Of a DNA stretch of 49,976 nt, positions 10,117 to 20,232 are shown piece after piece. Under the pieces are notes generated by a model. That model was not told where the DNA came from, did not search any database, and saw only the letters and a program-made list of their open reading frames with translations. The stretch is from Rosenbergiella epipactidis (GTDB lineage Bacteria; Pseudomonadota; Gammaproteobacteria; Enterobacterales; Enterobacteriaceae), in NCBI RefSeq assembly GCF_018494055.1, contig NZ_JABBFQ010000012.1, positions 1 to 49,976 of the forward strand. Direction: 5' to 3'. Each line of letters begins with the position of its first letter. The first letter of the stretch is position 1. Both the position numbers and the translations under genes were made by a program.

Positions 10117-11238
10117 CTACTTACGATTATCGTTCGCCGCTCGCAGTAGAGAACGGCTTTCTGTCATAAACGTCTTGGCATAATCACCAAACCAAGTTTG
10201 AACGCCAGCAAAACTTTTAATGAAGGCAGCTTTATCGCCACGTTCAAGCTGCGCCAACGCCTCGCCAAAGCGTGTGTAATAACGCTTAATCAAGGCAATG
10301 TTATTCGGCGACGACATAATGATATCCGCATACAATTGTGCATCTTGAGCAAATAAGCGGCCAACCATTGCTAATTCTAATCGGTAGATAGGTGAAGAAA
10401 GCGCCAGTAACTGTTTGAGATCGACATTCTCTTCTGACAGATGCAACCCATAAGCGAAGGTCGCGAAGTGTCTGAGTGCCTGGATAAAAGCCATATTTTG
10501 GTCATGCTCATCCGCCGTGGCGGAGTGGAGCCGTGCCCCCCATACCTCGATTTGCTGGAGAAACCACTGGTACGCTTCCGGTGAACGGCCATCGCACCAC
10601 ACCACGACTTGCTTGGCTAAACTACCACTATCTGGCCCAAACATAGGGTGCAAACCTAATACAGGTCCGTTGTGTGCGGCCATCATCGCTTGTAACGGCG
10701 CTTTTTTGACTGAGCAAAGATCGACTAAAATACAATCGTCCGGTAAAGGCGGTAGCTGCTGAATAACCTGTTCGGTTAAATGAATGGGCACGCTAACGAT
10801 AACCATTCCCGCATCGCTGACCAAAGACGCCGCTTGCTCCCATTCGTCCTTATCCAGTAAACGGACCTGATAACCTGAAAGCGTTAACATCCGCTCGAAC
10901 AAGCGGCCCATTTTCCCTTTACCCCCAACGATAACGATAGGTCGCATGGCGGGATTGAGTGTCTTAAACCCTTTGTCATTCTCACTGGCGTAAGACTCTC
11001 GCATCACTCTACGTAAAACATCTTCTATTAAATCGGCAGGGATGCCGGCAGCTTCCGCTTCCGCACGCCGTGACGCTAGCATGGATGCTTCACGTTCTGG
11101 CACATAGATTGGCAGTCCGTGTTGGCTTTTGACTTCTCCAACCTCCGCCACTAACTGCATACGTTGCGCAAGCAAGGCCAGTAACGCTTTATCTGTTTCG
11201 TCAATTTTATCGCGTAACGCATTCAGTTCTGCAACCAT
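10117..11238 (-). CDS. tyrA: Bifunctional chorismate mutase / prephenate dehydrogenase
   Basis: Makes prephenate and oxidises it to 4-hydroxyphenylpyruvate for tyrosine synthesis. A chorismate mutase domain (about 1-90) precedes an NAD-binding dehydrogenase with a glycine-rich loop [12 protein letters not shown] and the conserved [11 protein letters not shown]. The start [14 protein letters not shown] gives 373 residues, the E. coli length; a longer frame upstream would overlap aroF. It follows aroF by 8 bases, forming an aroF-tyrA operon under TyrR control. Confidence 0.97.
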   Translation of the reverse strand: MVAELNALRDKIDETDKALLALLAQRMQLVAEVGEVKSQHGLPIYVPEREASMLASRRAEAEAAGIPADLIEDVLRRVMRESYASENDKGFKTLNPAMRPIVIVGGKGKMGRLFERMLTLSGYQVRLLDKDEWEQAASLVSDAGMVIVSVPIHLTEQVIQQLPPLPDDCILVDLCSVKKAPLQAMMAAHNGPVLGLHPMFGPDSGSLAKQVVVWCDGRSPEAYQWFLQQIEVWGARLHSATADEHDQNMAFIQALRHFATFAYGLHLSEENVDLKQLLALSSPIYRLELAMVGRLFAQDAQLYADIIMSSPNNIALIKRYYTRFGEALAQLERGDKAAFIKSFAGVQTWFGDYAKTFMTESRSLLRAANDNRK

Positions 11239-11246
11239 TACTCTAT

Positions 11247-12323
11247 CTACCCTTCCACTGTACTTGAGGTGATCATAGCACTCATTGCATCGGCGAGTTT
11301 CGTTAATAATTGCTGAGTGACCTGCCAATTTATACAGGCATCGGTGACGGAAACACCGTATTGCATCTCAGCACGCGGCAATTCGGAAGATTGACTTCCC
11401 TCGAACAGATGGCTCTCTAACATGATTCCGGTAATCGAACGGTTTCCCGCTTGCAGCTGCTGCAATACGCTTTCGGCCACCACGGTTTGACGGCGATAGT
11501 CCTTATTTGAGTTACCGTGACTGCAATCGATCATTAACGAAGGACGTAGTCCCGCTTTGGTCATTTCAGCTTCACACTGGGCAATATCTTCAGGATGATA
11601 ATTCGGCATCTTACCACCTCGCAGAATAACATGCCCATCCCCGTTACCTTGTGTTTGTAATAGGCAGACTTGGCCTTGTTGATTAATCCCAACAAAACGA
11701 TGCGGCATCGCGGCGGCACGCATAGCATTAATCGCCGTACCCAAGCTCCCATCTGTGCCATTTTTAAAACCAACCGGCATTGATAAGCCTGATGCCATTT
11801 CACGGTGAGTTTGCGATTCAGTGGTTCGCGCACCAATCGCTGACCAACTAAATAAGTCACCGAGGAACTGTGGTGAGTTGGGATCTAAGGCTTCGGTTGC
11901 CAGCGGGAGCCCCATCGATACCAATTCAACTAATAATTGACGGGCCTGTTTTAAGCCCTGCTCGATATCAAATGAGCCATCCATATGCGGATCGTTGATT
12001 AATCCTTTCCACCCTACAGTGGTACGTGGCTTCTCAAAGTAAACGCGCATCACTAAGTAGAGAGAATCACTCACCTCTTCGGCTAATTTTTTGTATAGCG
12101 CTGCGTACTCCAATGCCGCTTGCGGGTCATGAATAGAACATGGGCCACATACGACTAACAGACGAGGATCTCGACCAGCAATGATATCGGCAATTGTTTG
12201 GCGAGAATCATGGATTTGTTGTTGCTGTTCAACGGTTAATGGGAACAATTCTTTCAGTTCTGCCGGGGTCATCATTACCGACTCATCCGTGATATGAACA
12301 TTATTTAAGGCATCTTTCTGCAT
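11247..12323 (-). CDS. aroF: 3-deoxy-7-phosphoheptulonate synthase, tyrosine-sensitive type
   Basis: First step of the shikimate pathway: phosphoenolpyruvate plus erythrose 4-phosphate. The 358 residues have the class I signatures [35 protein letters not shown] and [11 protein letters not shown]. Position next to tyrA and the TyrR box upstream identify the AroF isozyme rather than AroG or AroH. First gene of the aroF-tyrA operon. Confidence 0.96.
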   Translation of the reverse strand: MQKDALNNVHITDESVMMTPAELKELFPLTVEQQQQIHDSRQTIADIIAGRDPRLLVVCGPCSIHDPQAALEYAALYKKLAEEVSDSLYLVMRVYFEKPRTTVGWKGLINDPHMDGSFDIEQGLKQARQLLVELVSMGLPLATEALDPNSPQFLGDLFSWSAIGARTTESQTHREMASGLSMPVGFKNGTDGSLGTAINAMRAAAMPHRFVGINQQGQVCLLQTQGNGDGHVILRGGKMPNYHPEDIAQCEAEMTKAGLRPSLMIDCSHGNSNKDYRRQTVVAESVLQQLQAGNRSITGIMLESHLFEGSQSSELPRAEMQYGVSVTDACINWQVTQQLLTKLADAMSAMITSSTVEG

Positions 12324-12369
12324 GACGTTACCTGACTAAAAAGAGGGGGTCTTGGCGACCAATACCTCC

Positions 12370-12397
12370 ACCATATCACAATAAGTAAAGATTTCAA
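12370..12397 (-). promoter_or_regulatory. aroF promoter
   Basis: On the minus strand TTGAAA (12392-12397), a 16-bp spacer and TATGGT (12370-12375). The stretch resembles the E. coli aroF promoter, including the TTTACTTATTGTGATAT-like spacer region. The TyrR box lies 18 bp upstream of the -35. Confidence 0.65.
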
Positions 12398-12414
12398 TCC
12401 AATTATAAATTCGG

Positions 12415-12432
12415 TGTAAATAATTATTTACA
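12415..12432 (-). promoter_or_regulatory. TyrR box upstream of aroF
   Basis: TGTAAATAATTATTTACA is a perfect palindrome and an exact match to the TyrR consensus TGTAAA-N6-TTTACA. A weaker possible box (AGTAAA-N6-GTTGTA) lies at 12452-12469. E. coli aroF has one strong and further weak boxes in the same region, used for tyrosine-dependent repression. Confidence 0.9.
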
Positions 12433-12498
12433 TCAAGAGCCCAAATTAATCAGTAAACTGCAGGTTGTAATGTATTCTATACAACAGCGAATTTTTGG

Positions 12499-12526
12499 AA
12501 AAAAAAGGCCCGAATCATTTCGGGCC
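12499..12526 (-). terminator. Terminator of the RcnB-like gene
   Basis: On the minus strand GGCCCGAA-ATGA-TTCGGGCC (12507-12526) followed by eight T. It lies 8 bases past the stop of the histidine-rich gene and isolates it from aroF. Confidence 0.93.
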
Positions 12527-12534
12527 TATTTGAA

Positions 12535-12939
12535 TCAATGATTGAGGATAAGGGATGTGATAACACCTGTCGCAACGGCAATCAGGACATAATTACCATT
12601 AATATTTGCCCACCGATGCCCAGGAGGGGGTGAGCCTAATCCGTGCCGGTGCCAATCGTTGACCCAATATCGATTTTGATAATATTGATGAGGGTATCTT
12701 CCACCTGGTCTAAAGTGATGACCGCCATAGAAAAAATCTCTTCTGTCATAATGCGGTCGATGGTGAGAGTACCTGTCATGATCTCGGTGGTGGTCACGCC
12801 AGTCACGGCGGTCGTGCCACCGAGGACCTGAATGACCATGGCGGTCCCAGTCATCATGATGATGGTCATGAGCATAAGCCATAACCATCGGGTTTAAGGT
12901 TAACCATACCATCGCTAACACTAGAGGTCTTTTACGCAT
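12535..12939 (-). CDS. RcnB-family histidine-rich periplasmic protein
   Basis: The start MRKRPLVLAMVWLTLNPMVMA is a signal peptide, giving a 134-residue precursor. It is preceded by GCGAGAA; a longer frame adds 21 unlikely residues. The mature N-terminal half (about 22-80) is a low-complexity stretch of His, Asp and Arg. The C-terminal part (YWVNDWHRHGLGSPPPGHRWANINGNYVLIAVATG) is the RcnB fold signature. E. coli RcnB is a periplasmic protein that modulates nickel and cobalt efflux. No rcnA efflux gene is adjacent, so metal binding is inferred from composition only. Confidence 0.75.
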   Translation of the reverse strand: MRKRPLVLAMVWLTLNPMVMAYAHDHHHDDWDRHGHSGPRWHDRRDWRDHHRDHDRYSHHRPHYDRRDFFYGGHHFRPGGRYPHQYYQNRYWVNDWHRHGLGSPPPGHRWANINGNYVLIAVATGVITSLILNH

Positions 12940-13080
12940 AACTTCTCGCTCGAGCCAAAATATGAGTAGAATTATGCGTAATACTCTAGCGCTAACCATC
13001 AAGATTACTCTTGATTCGTATCAGGAGAGTATGTCCAAACTTATCAAAACGCGTATTTTCTTAACGAAACCTTAGCAGTA

Positions 13081-14334
13081 TCAACGTAAACTATTTTGGC
13101 CCCAGCAGATCCACTTGTAGGTCGTTAACGCCTCTAATCCCATCGGCCCCCGCGCATGCAGCTTTTGGGTACTCACCGCCACTTCAGCCCCCAAGCCAAA
13201 TTGTCCGCCATCCGTAAAGCGTGTGCTGGCATTGACATACACGGCAGCAGAGTCGACTTGATTCACAAATTCTTGGGCATTCAGGTAACGTTCAGTCAAG
13301 ATACCATCTGAATGTTGCGTACCGTACTCGCGGATATGCTCAACCGCTTCATGTAGGTCTGCTACCGCTTTGATATTCAGATCAAGCGATAACCACTCAT
13401 CTCGATAAGAGGCCTCAGTGGCTTGCGCATACTCCTGATTCCCCAGGGCTGGGTGGGAGGATAGTTGCGGGTCTAAGTGCAGAGTAATGCCTTCCTGCGT
13501 CATGCGCGACAGGAATTTGGGTAAGAACTGGTCGAGTTGCGAACGATGAATTAACAGCGTTTCTAAGGAATTGCATGCACTTGGGCGCTGTTTTTTTGCA
13601 TTGACGATCACGTTAAGGGCTTGTTCACTATCCATCGTTTCATCAACATAGAGATGACAGACACCAATTCCACCGGTAATAACAGGAATGGTTGAGTGCT
13701 CACGGCACAGTTTGTGTAAGCTTGCCCCACCCCGCGGGATCAACATATCGACGTACTTATCCAGCTTCAATAATTGGTTAACCCATTGGCGATCGGGGTC
13801 ATCAATTGCTTGCACGGCATCAATGGGTAGGCCATGTTGTGTCAATGCCTTACGAATAACCTCAACAGTTTGCGCATTGGTACGATAGGTCTCTTTTCCT
13901 CCCCGTAGAATCGCTGCATTACCTGTTTTCAAGCAGAGCGTTGCCACGTCGATAGTCACATTCGGGCGAGCTTCATAGATAATAGCAACCACCCCCAACG
14001 GCACTCGGCGTCGCTCAATCTTTAGGCCGCTGTCTAACTGGCCGCCATCGATCACTTGGCCTATAGGGTCACTGAGTTGGCAGACTTTACGGACATCGTT
14101 GGCGATATCCGCTAACCTTTCAACCGTGAGTGTTAATCGATCAATTAAAGCAGGCGAGAGACCTTGCTTAACGGCATCTGCCACATCTAATTGATTCGCC
14201 GCTAAGATATCAGCCGCATTCGCGTTTAAGTGATCAGCAACAGTCATCAATAACTGATTTTTTTCTTGCGCAGTCAGCGTGGCAAGTTGATAAGCAGCAG
14301 CTTTCGCACGCTGCCCCATTAATTCTATATTCAT
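13081..14334 (-). CDS. proA: Gamma-glutamyl phosphate reductase
   Basis: Reduces gamma-glutamyl phosphate to glutamate semialdehyde with NADPH, the second step of proline synthesis. The 417 residues equal E. coli ProA. It is an aldehyde-dehydrogenase fold protein with [20 protein letters not shown], the active-site Cys in [15 protein letters not shown], and [23 protein letters not shown] near the C-terminus. It starts 6 bases after proB, as the second gene of proBA. Confidence 0.97.
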   Translation of the reverse strand: MNIELMGQRAKAAAYQLATLTAQEKNQLLMTVADHLNANAADILAANQLDVADAVKQGLSPALIDRLTLTVERLADIANDVRKVCQLSDPIGQVIDGGQLDSGLKIERRRVPLGVVAIIYEARPNVTIDVATLCLKTGNAAILRGGKETYRTNAQTVEVIRKALTQHGLPIDAVQAIDDPDRQWVNQLLKLDKYVDMLIPRGGASLHKLCREHSTIPVITGGIGVCHLYVDETMDSEQALNVIVNAKKQRPSACNSLETLLIHRSQLDQFLPKFLSRMTQEGITLHLDPQLSSHPALGNQEYAQATEASYRDEWLSLDLNIKAVADLHEAVEHIREYGTQHSDGILTERYLNAQEFVNQVDSAAVYVNASTRFTDGGQFGLGAEVAVSTQKLHARGPMGLEALTTYKWICWGQNSLR

Positions 14335-14340
14335 CTCGAC

Positions 14341-15444
14341 TTATCCTACGATCATATCATCACGATGCACGGCCACCGCACCATATTCATAGCCTAAGAT
14401 TTCACTAATAGATTGGCTATGTTTCCCGGCAATCATACGTAAAGCATCACTGTTATAGCGCGAAACGCCATGCGCGATATCGTTACCTTGAGGGTCACAA
14501 ATCGCGATAACTTCGCCGCGAGAAAAATTACCGGTAATTTCAGTAATGCCTTTCGGCAACAGTGAACTGCCCCGCTCGAGCAGTGCGGTTAATGCGCCGG
14601 CATCAATCAGCGCAGACCCTGCGGGTGGCGCACCAAAGATCCAATGCTTACGGCTTTCCAGACGATGTTCTTGCGCGTGGAACAAGGTTCCGGCTTTTTC
14701 ACCTTGTAACAATCGCTGAATAACAATGGGTTGGTCACCGGGCGCGATAATGACATCAATGCCTGCTCGACATGCCACTTCAGCCGCCTGCAGCTTCGTT
14801 GCCATACCTCCAGTTCCCAATCCAGAAACACTCCCTCCCGCCATCATTTTTAGCGAGTCATCAATCTGATAAACATCTTCGATCAGTGTTGCATTGGGAT
14901 CATAACGCGGATCGGCGGTAAACAGACCTTGTTGATCGGTTAAGAGCAAAAGCTTATCAGCATCGGAGAGTATTGCCGCCAGAGCGGAAAGATTATCGTT
15001 ATCGCCGACTTTAATTTCTGCCGTGGCGACAGCGTCATTTTCGTTGATCACCGGAACGATACGCTGGTCTAAGAGTGCATGCAGCATATCGCGGGCATTA
15101 AGAAAGCGCTCTCTGTCTTCCATGTCCGCACGGGTGATAAGCATTTGACCAATATGAATACCATAGATGGCAAACAGCTGTTCCCATAACTGGATCAGGC
15201 GACACTGACCCACTGCGGCCAGCAGTTGTTTAGACGCAATGGTGGGGGGCAGTTCGGGATAATTCAGATGCTCTCTGCCTGCCGCGATAGCACCAGAGGT
15301 CACGACGACGATTCGGTGACCGTCATTCATTGCTTGTGCACACTGCCGCACAATCTCAACCATTCTCGCACGGTTGAGTTGACGAGATCCGCCAGTGAGA
15401 ACACTGGTCCCTAATTTGACCACTAAGGTCTGACTGCCACGCAT
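14341..15444 (-). CDS. proB: Glutamate 5-kinase
   Basis: First and feedback-inhibited step of proline synthesis. It has an amino acid kinase domain (about 1-260; [42 protein letters not shown]) and a C-terminal PUA domain. The ATG at 15444 with GGCAGG four bases upstream gives 367 residues, the E. coli length; a GTG four codons earlier is less likely. A plausible sigma-70 promoter lies 36 bp upstream. Confidence 0.96.
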   Translation of the reverse strand: MRGSQTLVVKLGTSVLTGGSRQLNRARMVEIVRQCAQAMNDGHRIVVVTSGAIAAGREHLNYPELPPTIASKQLLAAVGQCRLIQLWEQLFAIYGIHIGQMLITRADMEDRERFLNARDMLHALLDQRIVPVINENDAVATAEIKVGDNDNLSALAAILSDADKLLLLTDQQGLFTADPRYDPNATLIEDVYQIDDSLKMMAGGSVSGLGTGGMATKLQAAEVACRAGIDVIIAPGDQPIVIQRLLQGEKAGTLFHAQEHRLESRKHWIFGAPPAGSALIDAGALTALLERGSSLLPKGITEITGNFSRGEVIAICDPQGNDIAHGVSRYNSDALRMIAGKHSQSISEILGYEYGAVAVHRDDMIVG

Positions 15445-15479
15445 ATTTCCTGCCACCTAGAGAGTTAAATGAGTCCACA

Positions 15480-15508
15480 GTTGTATCAGGACAGCTAGAG
15501 CTTGCCAA
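15480..15508 (-). promoter_or_regulatory. Putative proBA promoter
   Basis: On the minus strand TTGGCA (15503-15508), 17-bp spacer, TACAAC (15480-15485), located 36 bp before the proB start. The match is moderate, and the call rests on motif and position only. Confidence 0.5.
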
Positions 15509-15561
15509 TAGCTATCCTTATGCTTCGCGTAACTTAATCTAAAAAGGGGCAGCGTAGATGA

Positions 15562-15954
15562 TTAAAACGACAACGAGGGTTCGAAGTTACTCGCAGGAAT
15601 AAGCGGTGCATTAAGTTCGTTCATCAATGCTTCGAGGCGTGGGAAGAATTTTTGTAGACTCGCCTCGGCTTCTTGACGATCCACATCGCGTTTGATTTCA
15701 GCCGGTACCCATTGGCCTGCTTTATCGTATAAACCAAAGTCGAAACGATAGTCAAAGTGAGTTTCCTGAGCTTCTAACACTAACCACCATCCCCAAAACT
15801 CTCTCTTCTCTGGTGCCGGTTTAATATTGGTACAGACAGCTAAACAGTCGAAGAAGAAACGGTGATCTTGGCATTGCTCCTCGCGCAGATAGGGACCTAA
15901 CTCATTAAATTTTACGATGTAACGGCCTCTGAAGTGGCCTCCGGGTAATACCAT
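15562..15954 (-). CDS. crl: Sigma factor-binding protein Crl
   Basis: Binds sigma-S and favours formation of the sigma-S RNA polymerase holoenzyme, boosting stationary-phase and curli genes. The 130 residues keep the family core (RFFFDCLAVCTNIKPAPEKREFWGWWLVLEAQE, of which the FWGWW block is diagnostic). AGGAG lies 9 bases before the ATG. E. coli has phoE between proB and crl and frsA between crl and gpt; both are absent here. Confidence 0.94.
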   Translation of the reverse strand: MVLPGGHFRGRYIVKFNELGPYLREEQCQDHRFFFDCLAVCTNIKPAPEKREFWGWWLVLEAQETHFDYRFDFGLYDKAGQWVPAEIKRDVDRQEAEASLQKFFPRLEALMNELNAPLIPASNFEPSLSF

Positions 15955-16035
15955 CTGACTACACTCCTATTAGCGTTCATTGTTATCAGTGTTACTTTTA
16001 GCAGACTTACTATTAAATGAAAATGATAAAAAAAA

Positions 16036-16060
16036 ACAGCACCCTCAGGTGCTGTTTTTT
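16036..16060. terminator. gpt terminator
   Basis: ACAGCACC (16036-16043), loop CTCA, GGTGCTGT (16048-16055), with T runs leaving the stem in both directions. It follows the gpt stop by 4 bases on the minus strand. Confidence 0.9.
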
Positions 16061-16063
16061 CCA

Positions 16064-16522
16064 TCAACTTTTGACTAGCGGTGGAATAAAGGTGATCCCC
16101 ATATCCCAAGGTTGCTCAATCCAAGTATCTTGTGGAATATCAACAACGTAATCATCAACTAATGGGCGACCTGCTGGCTTAGCGAAAATTGTTACAAAGC
16201 GCGCTTTATGATACATCTCGCGGACGACTTTTGCCGTGCCGCCCGTGTCCACTAGGTCATCAATGACGATAAACCCTTCACCATCGCCTTCCGCACGTTT
16301 CAAAATTTTCATTTCACGTTGATGGTCATGGTCGTAGCTTGAGATGCAGACTGTATCGACATGGCGAATACCGAGTTCACGTGCCAATAGGGCCGCAGGA
16401 ACCAGTCCACCCCGGCTCACAGCGATGATGCCTTTCCACTGTTCAACTGGCAGTAATTTCTCAGCCAACTGACGGGCGTGAATTTGCAACATATCCCAAG
16501 TAACTACGTATTTTTGACTCAT
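16064..16522 (-). CDS. gpt: Xanthine-guanine phosphoribosyltransferase
   Basis: Salvages guanine and xanthine to GMP and XMP using PRPP. Starting at [13 protein letters not shown] gives 152 residues, the E. coli length; a 15-residue upstream extension is unconserved. It has the PRPP-binding motif [14 protein letters not shown] and the [14 protein letters not shown] loop. A TATAAT-like -10 (opposite 16589-16594) lies about 70 bp upstream. Xanthine salvage here is a possible competitor of purine catabolism. Confidence 0.97.
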   Translation of the reverse strand: MSQKYVVTWDMLQIHARQLAEKLLPVEQWKGIIAVSRGGLVPAALLARELGIRHVDTVCISSYDHDHQREMKILKRAEGDGEGFIVIDDLVDTGGTAKVVREMYHKARFVTIFAKPAGRPLVDDYVVDIPQDTWIEQPWDMGITFIPPLVKS

Positions 16523-16755
16523 AATAATCAGGCTCCGACCAACAGGGATGGTCTGGTGAATGGACAAACAAAAAAAAGTTTGCGCGTGATTATAGGGATA
16601 ACGTCAGATAAAAACCAGTGCTGCTGCCGAGTTTGACTTTTTTTCGGTATAAATCGCTGCATGCTCGCGAACAATGATATGCTTTCTCTACTAATAATAA
16701 CCGCTCTATGCCCTGATGACCGGGCTTAATCCTAATCCGTTATAGGAGACGCATT

Positions 16756-18213
16756 GTGTCTGAACTGTCTCAACTGTCACCTCAGCCCTTATGGGACTTC
16801 TTCGCCAAAATCTGTTCAATACCACACCCTTCTTATCATGAAGAAGCGTTAGCAACTTATATTGTAGACTGGGCTAAGACCCAACAATTTTGGTGTGAGC
16901 GGGATGCTGTCGGTAATATTCTGATCCGTAAACCGGCAACTGCAGGGATGGAAAATCGTAAACCTGTTGCCTTACAAGCCCACCTCGATATGGTTCCGCA
17001 AAAAAATAATGCTACCGAGCACGATTTTGCGCGCGATCCCATTCAACCTTGGGTTGATGGTGAGTGGCTGAAAGCTCGCGGTACGACACTCGGTGCTGAC
17101 AACGGTATCGGTATGGCTTCTGCGCTTGCCGTTTTAGCCGATAAAACCGTTGAACACGGCCCGCTAGAAGTCCTACTCACCATGACTGAAGAAGCTGGGA
17201 TGGAAGGCGCTTTCGGCTTACAACCTAATTGGCTGCAAGCAGAGATTCTGATCAACACCGACTCTGAAGAGGAGGGTGAAGTCTATATGGGGTGTGCAGG
17301 GGGAATTGATTTCTTATCTGAACTCCCGATTAGCCGAGGCGATATTCCTGCGCAACATCTGACTTTAGAGATTAGTCTCAAAGGGCTACGCGGCGGACAC
17401 TCTGGTGCCGATATCCATCTCGGATTAGGTAACGCGACAAAACTGTTGGCGCGTTTCTTTGCAGAATCTCGCGATAAGCTCGATCTGCAGTTGATCGATT
17501 TTAAAGGCGGTAACCTTCGTAACGCTATTCCTCGTGAGGCCAGCGCGGTCGTCGCCGTTGCTCCGGAACAGGAAGCGGCCCTTCAGCAGGCACTTCAGGA
17601 TTACCTTTCAATCCTACAAAATGAAGTCGCGCCAAAAGATAAAAATGTTACCTTAAGCGCGCAGGCAATCTCGCACAGTGGGCAAGCGTTAGTCGCAGAA
17701 AGCCAAGATCGCTTTATCAATTTACTAAATGTGACCCCTAATGGCGTGATCCGTAACTCTGATGTTGCGCCGGGTGTCGTCGAGACATCATTAAACATTG
17801 GTATCGTGACTCTTGAAGAGAATCAGGCAAAAATCTACTGCCTAATCCGCTCGCTTATTGATAGTGGCAAAGAGTATGTCGTGTCAATGTTACAGTCATT
17901 GGGCGCATTAGCCGGTGCGAAAACAGAAGCATCGGGTAGTTATCCTGGCTGGCAGCCTGATGCTAACTCCGCCATCATGGCCTTAACTCGCGAAATTTAT
18001 TTGGATCTTTTTGGTAAGAAACCCAACATTCAAGTCATTCATGCTGGATTAGAATGTGGTCTATTCCGCGAGCCATACCCCCATTTAGATATGGTCTCTA
18101 TCGGACCAACTATTACTGGACCTCATTCACCGGATGAACAGGTACATATAGGAAGTGTTGGCCTTTACTGGCAGCTGCTAACGGCCTTACTCAAAGCCGT
18201 TCCAACAAAATAA
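16756..18213 (+). CDS. pepD: Cytosol nonspecific dipeptidase (aminoacyl-histidine dipeptidase)
   Basis: Zinc M20-family dipeptidase (peptidase D) that cleaves Xaa-His and many other dipeptides in the cytoplasm. The 485 residues equal E. coli PepD. Zinc-site motifs are visible: LQAHLDMVPQ, GTTLGADNGIGMA, MTEEAGMEGAF and NTDSEEEGE. The start codon is GTG (GTGTCTGAACTG) with TAGGAG 8 bases upstream. Confidence 0.97.
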   Translation: MSELSQLSPQPLWDFFAKICSIPHPSYHEEALATYIVDWAKTQQFWCERDAVGNILIRKPATAGMENRKPVALQAHLDMVPQKNNATEHDFARDPIQPWVDGEWLKARGTTLGADNGIGMASALAVLADKTVEHGPLEVLLTMTEEAGMEGAFGLQPNWLQAEILINTDSEEEGEVYMGCAGGIDFLSELPISRGDIPAQHLTLEISLKGLRGGHSGADIHLGLGNATKLLARFFAESRDKLDLQLIDFKGGNLRNAIPREASAVVAVAPEQEAALQQALQDYLSILQNEVAPKDKNVTLSAQAISHSGQALVAESQDRFINLLNVTPNGVIRNSDVAPGVVETSLNIGIVTLEENQAKIYCLIRSLIDSGKEYVVSMLQSLGALAGAKTEASGSYPGWQPDANSAIMALTREIYLDLFGKKPNIQVIHAGLECGLFREPYPHLDMVSIGPTITGPHSPDEQVHIGSVGLYWQLLTALLKAVPTK

Positions 18214-18220
18214 GTGCCCT

Positions 18221-18242
18221 GCTAGGCGAGCAATCGCCTAGC
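18221..18242 (+). terminator. Hairpin after pepD
   Basis: GCTAGGCGA (18221-18229), GCAA loop, TCGCCTAGC (18234-18242), a perfect 9-bp stem without a strong T tract. It may terminate pepD weakly or merely separate it from the following esterase gene. Confidence 0.6.
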
Positions 18243-18266
18243 ATATCGTTGTTTGAGAGGTCACTC

Positions 18267-19142
18267 ATGATTACTGACTGGATACGAGGATTAGCCACAC
18301 TCATTTTTCTGCCCTTTCTCGCTCAAGCCTCTGCCGAAAAAATTATGCTTTGGCCTACTGGTGGTGACCAAACCCGTCCAGGCCCTAGTGTGGTGATAAC
18401 GCCTCAAGGCAAAGTCACCGAAGTTAATGCGCCTTTTTTAACCCTCTACTCTCCCAAAACCTTTAACGGCAAAACTGTGCTAATCGCTGCGGGTGGGGGT
18501 TACCGAAGAATTGAGCAAGCCAAGGAAGCGATACCTGCCGCACACTTTCTCACTCAGCAGGGCTTTCGCGCCTACGTGCTGACTTACCGATTACCCAGCG
18601 CCCACTGGCCGCAAGGTAAAGATGTCGCCATGAAAGATGTCCGACAAGCGCTGAGGATCATTCATCATCAAAACCCGCACCTAAGCGTACTCGGCTTTTC
18701 AGCGGGCGCGCATTTACTCGCCTTAGCCATAAATCGTGCTGAGATGACACAAAAGGATGATAATGCAGCGTTTAGCGTTGAAGGCATGGCGTTGATCTAC
18801 CCAATGATTTCTGTGGAGTCTCCCCTCGACCATAGTGCCACCCATCGGGTCCTCGCGGGACCTCACGCGTCGCGGCAAGAGGAAGCGAAATGGTCAGTAC
18901 AATCGGTTATTCATGACCATTCTCCTCCACTCTTCGTTATCGAAAGCGTAGATGACCCCATTGCCCCACCGCAAAATGGTTTTTTTCTTCAACATGCCGC
19001 GACACAACACCATGTCCCTATGACATGGATACGCTACGCAACGGGCGGTCATGGTTTTGGATTGGGGCAAAAAGGGATGGCGAACTCTGCTTGGCCAGAA
19101 CATTACCTCGCCTGGCTCAATCAACTGCCAACTCATAACTGA
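18267..19142 (+). CDS. Secreted alpha/beta-hydrolase, acetylesterase-like
   Basis: A 291-residue protein with a signal peptide (cleavage near AQASA-EK, about residue 23), so probably periplasmic. It has the oxyanion segment AAGGGYR (about 84-90), the nucleophile elbow GFSAGAH with Ser145, an acid residue in ESVDDPIAP, and the His in GGHGFG. This arrangement is typical of BD-FAE/acetylxylan-esterase-like enzymes. The substrate is unknown. The ATG has GAGAGG upstream; an earlier TTG is less likely. Its end overlaps dinB by 10 bases, convergently. E. coli has nothing like it here, so it is a lineage-specific gene. Confidence 0.8.
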   Translation: MITDWIRGLATLIFLPFLAQASAEKIMLWPTGGDQTRPGPSVVITPQGKVTEVNAPFLTLYSPKTFNGKTVLIAAGGGYRRIEQAKEAIPAAHFLTQQGFRAYVLTYRLPSAHWPQGKDVAMKDVRQALRIIHHQNPHLSVLGFSAGAHLLALAINRAEMTQKDDNAAFSVEGMALIYPMISVESPLDHSATHRVLAGPHASRQEEAKWSVQSVIHDHSPPLFVIESVDDPIAPPQNGFFLQHAATQHHVPMTWIRYATGGHGFGLGQKGMANSAWPEHYLAWLNQLPTHN

Positions 19143-20188
19143 AGGGGTAATTGACGCTCCACTTGTGGATCAAGCAGACTGACATGAAGACCAATTAACC
19201 TTACCGATCGCCCCTGTCGCCGTTGCTCCCAGAGTTTTAAGGCGAGATCGATAAAGTCCTGCTTGGTCAGTTCAGTCCAGATATGCTCAAGGGTCGTCTG
19301 TTGGAAGTCGGAAAACTTAAATTTAACCCCCTGACGTGCAACCCGTAGGTCAGGCCTGACTTGACGTAATCGACGTTCGAGTTCTGTATACAACTTATCG
19401 ATCACCTCCAGACACTGCTCCCATTGTTCAATATCGACGGAGAGCGTCGTCTCGACACCGACAGACTTGCGTAATCGATGGCCGTCGACATCTCGCGTAT
19501 CAATGCCTTGGCTTTTTTCCCACAGGCTACGACCAAACTTACCGAATGTTTTTAACAGAAAACTTAGCTCAACTTTTTGAATATCGGCACAAGTATAAAG
19601 ACCTAAATCGGCCAGCTTTCTTGATGAAACCTCACCCACCCCAGGGATCTTCGCTAGAGGGAGCGTCTGTAAAAAATGGTCGACCTGCTGTGGGGGGATA
19701 ACATACAGCCCATCGGGTTTATTCACTTCGGAAGCGATTTTGGCCAAAAATTTGATGGGTGCCACGCCCGCTGATGCCGTAAGCCCCGTCTCAAGGAAAA
19801 TAGAGCGGCGTATTTCTTCCGCAATCAGTGTTGCGGAACCTTGGCAGGCAAGGCACTCCGTCACGTCGAGATACGCTTCGTCTAAGGAGAGCGGTTCAAC
19901 TTTCGAGGTATACCGTTTGAATATTTGCTGTATTTGGGCCGAGGCCTGTTTGTAAGCGTCGAACCGACCCGGGAGCAAGGTTAACTGTGGACATAATTTT
20001 AATGCCGTCGCTGTTGGCATGGCACTTTTTACGCCATAACGACGGGCGGGATAATTTGCGGTGCTGATGACTCCCCGCCGCTCTCGGCTTCCGCCGATCG
20101 CAATGGGAATATCCCGTAAGGCAGGATTATCTCGCATTTCAACCGCTGCATAAAAACAATCCATATCGACATGAATAATTTTACGCAT
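19133..20188 (-). CDS. dinB: DNA polymerase IV
   Basis: Y-family translesion polymerase induced by the SOS response. Starting at MRKIIHVDMDCFYAAVE gives 351 residues, the E. coli length; a 27-residue upstream extension would cover the promoter. Catalytic carboxylates are in the HVDMDCF and PLSLDEAYLDVT motifs. The C-terminus keeps a QLPLQL ending resembling the beta-clamp-binding QLVLGL. A LexA box lies upstream. The yafNOP genes that follow dinB in E. coli are absent. Confidence 0.97.
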   Translation of the reverse strand: MRKIIHVDMDCFYAAVEMRDNPALRDIPIAIGGSRERRGVISTANYPARRYGVKSAMPTATALKLCPQLTLLPGRFDAYKQASAQIQQIFKRYTSKVEPLSLDEAYLDVTECLACQGSATLIAEEIRRSIFLETGLTASAGVAPIKFLAKIASEVNKPDGLYVIPPQQVDHFLQTLPLAKIPGVGEVSSRKLADLGLYTCADIQKVELSFLLKTFGKFGRSLWEKSQGIDTRDVDGHRLRKSVGVETTLSVDIEQWEQCLEVIDKLYTELERRLRQVRPDLRVARQGVKFKFSDFQQTTLEHIWTELTKQDFIDLALKLWEQRRQGRSVRLIGLHVSLLDPQVERQLPLQL

Positions 20189-20216
20189 TTCACCCCTCCG
20201 ACCGACTATCGGCATA

Positions 20217-20232
20217 CTGTATAAATAACCAG
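20217..20232 (-). promoter_or_regulatory. LexA (SOS) box of dinB
   Basis: CTGTATAAATAACCAG fits CTG-N10-CAG and is close to the E. coli dinB box (CTGTATACTTTACCAG). It sits 29 bp upstream of the dinB start. Confidence 0.9.

Noticed and set aside
12636-12875. Met/Thr/Ile-rich reading frames overlapping the His-rich gene on both strands
   Set aside because: They are frame shadows of the repetitive His/Asp codons (CAT and GAC) of the RcnB-like gene and have no ribosome sites or family signatures.
12535-12875. CRISPR or tandem DNA repeat suggested by recurring CATGATCACGG-like strings
   Set aside because: The repeats are irregular and follow His/Asp/Arg codons within one reading frame. No spacer structure or cas gene is present anywhere in the window.
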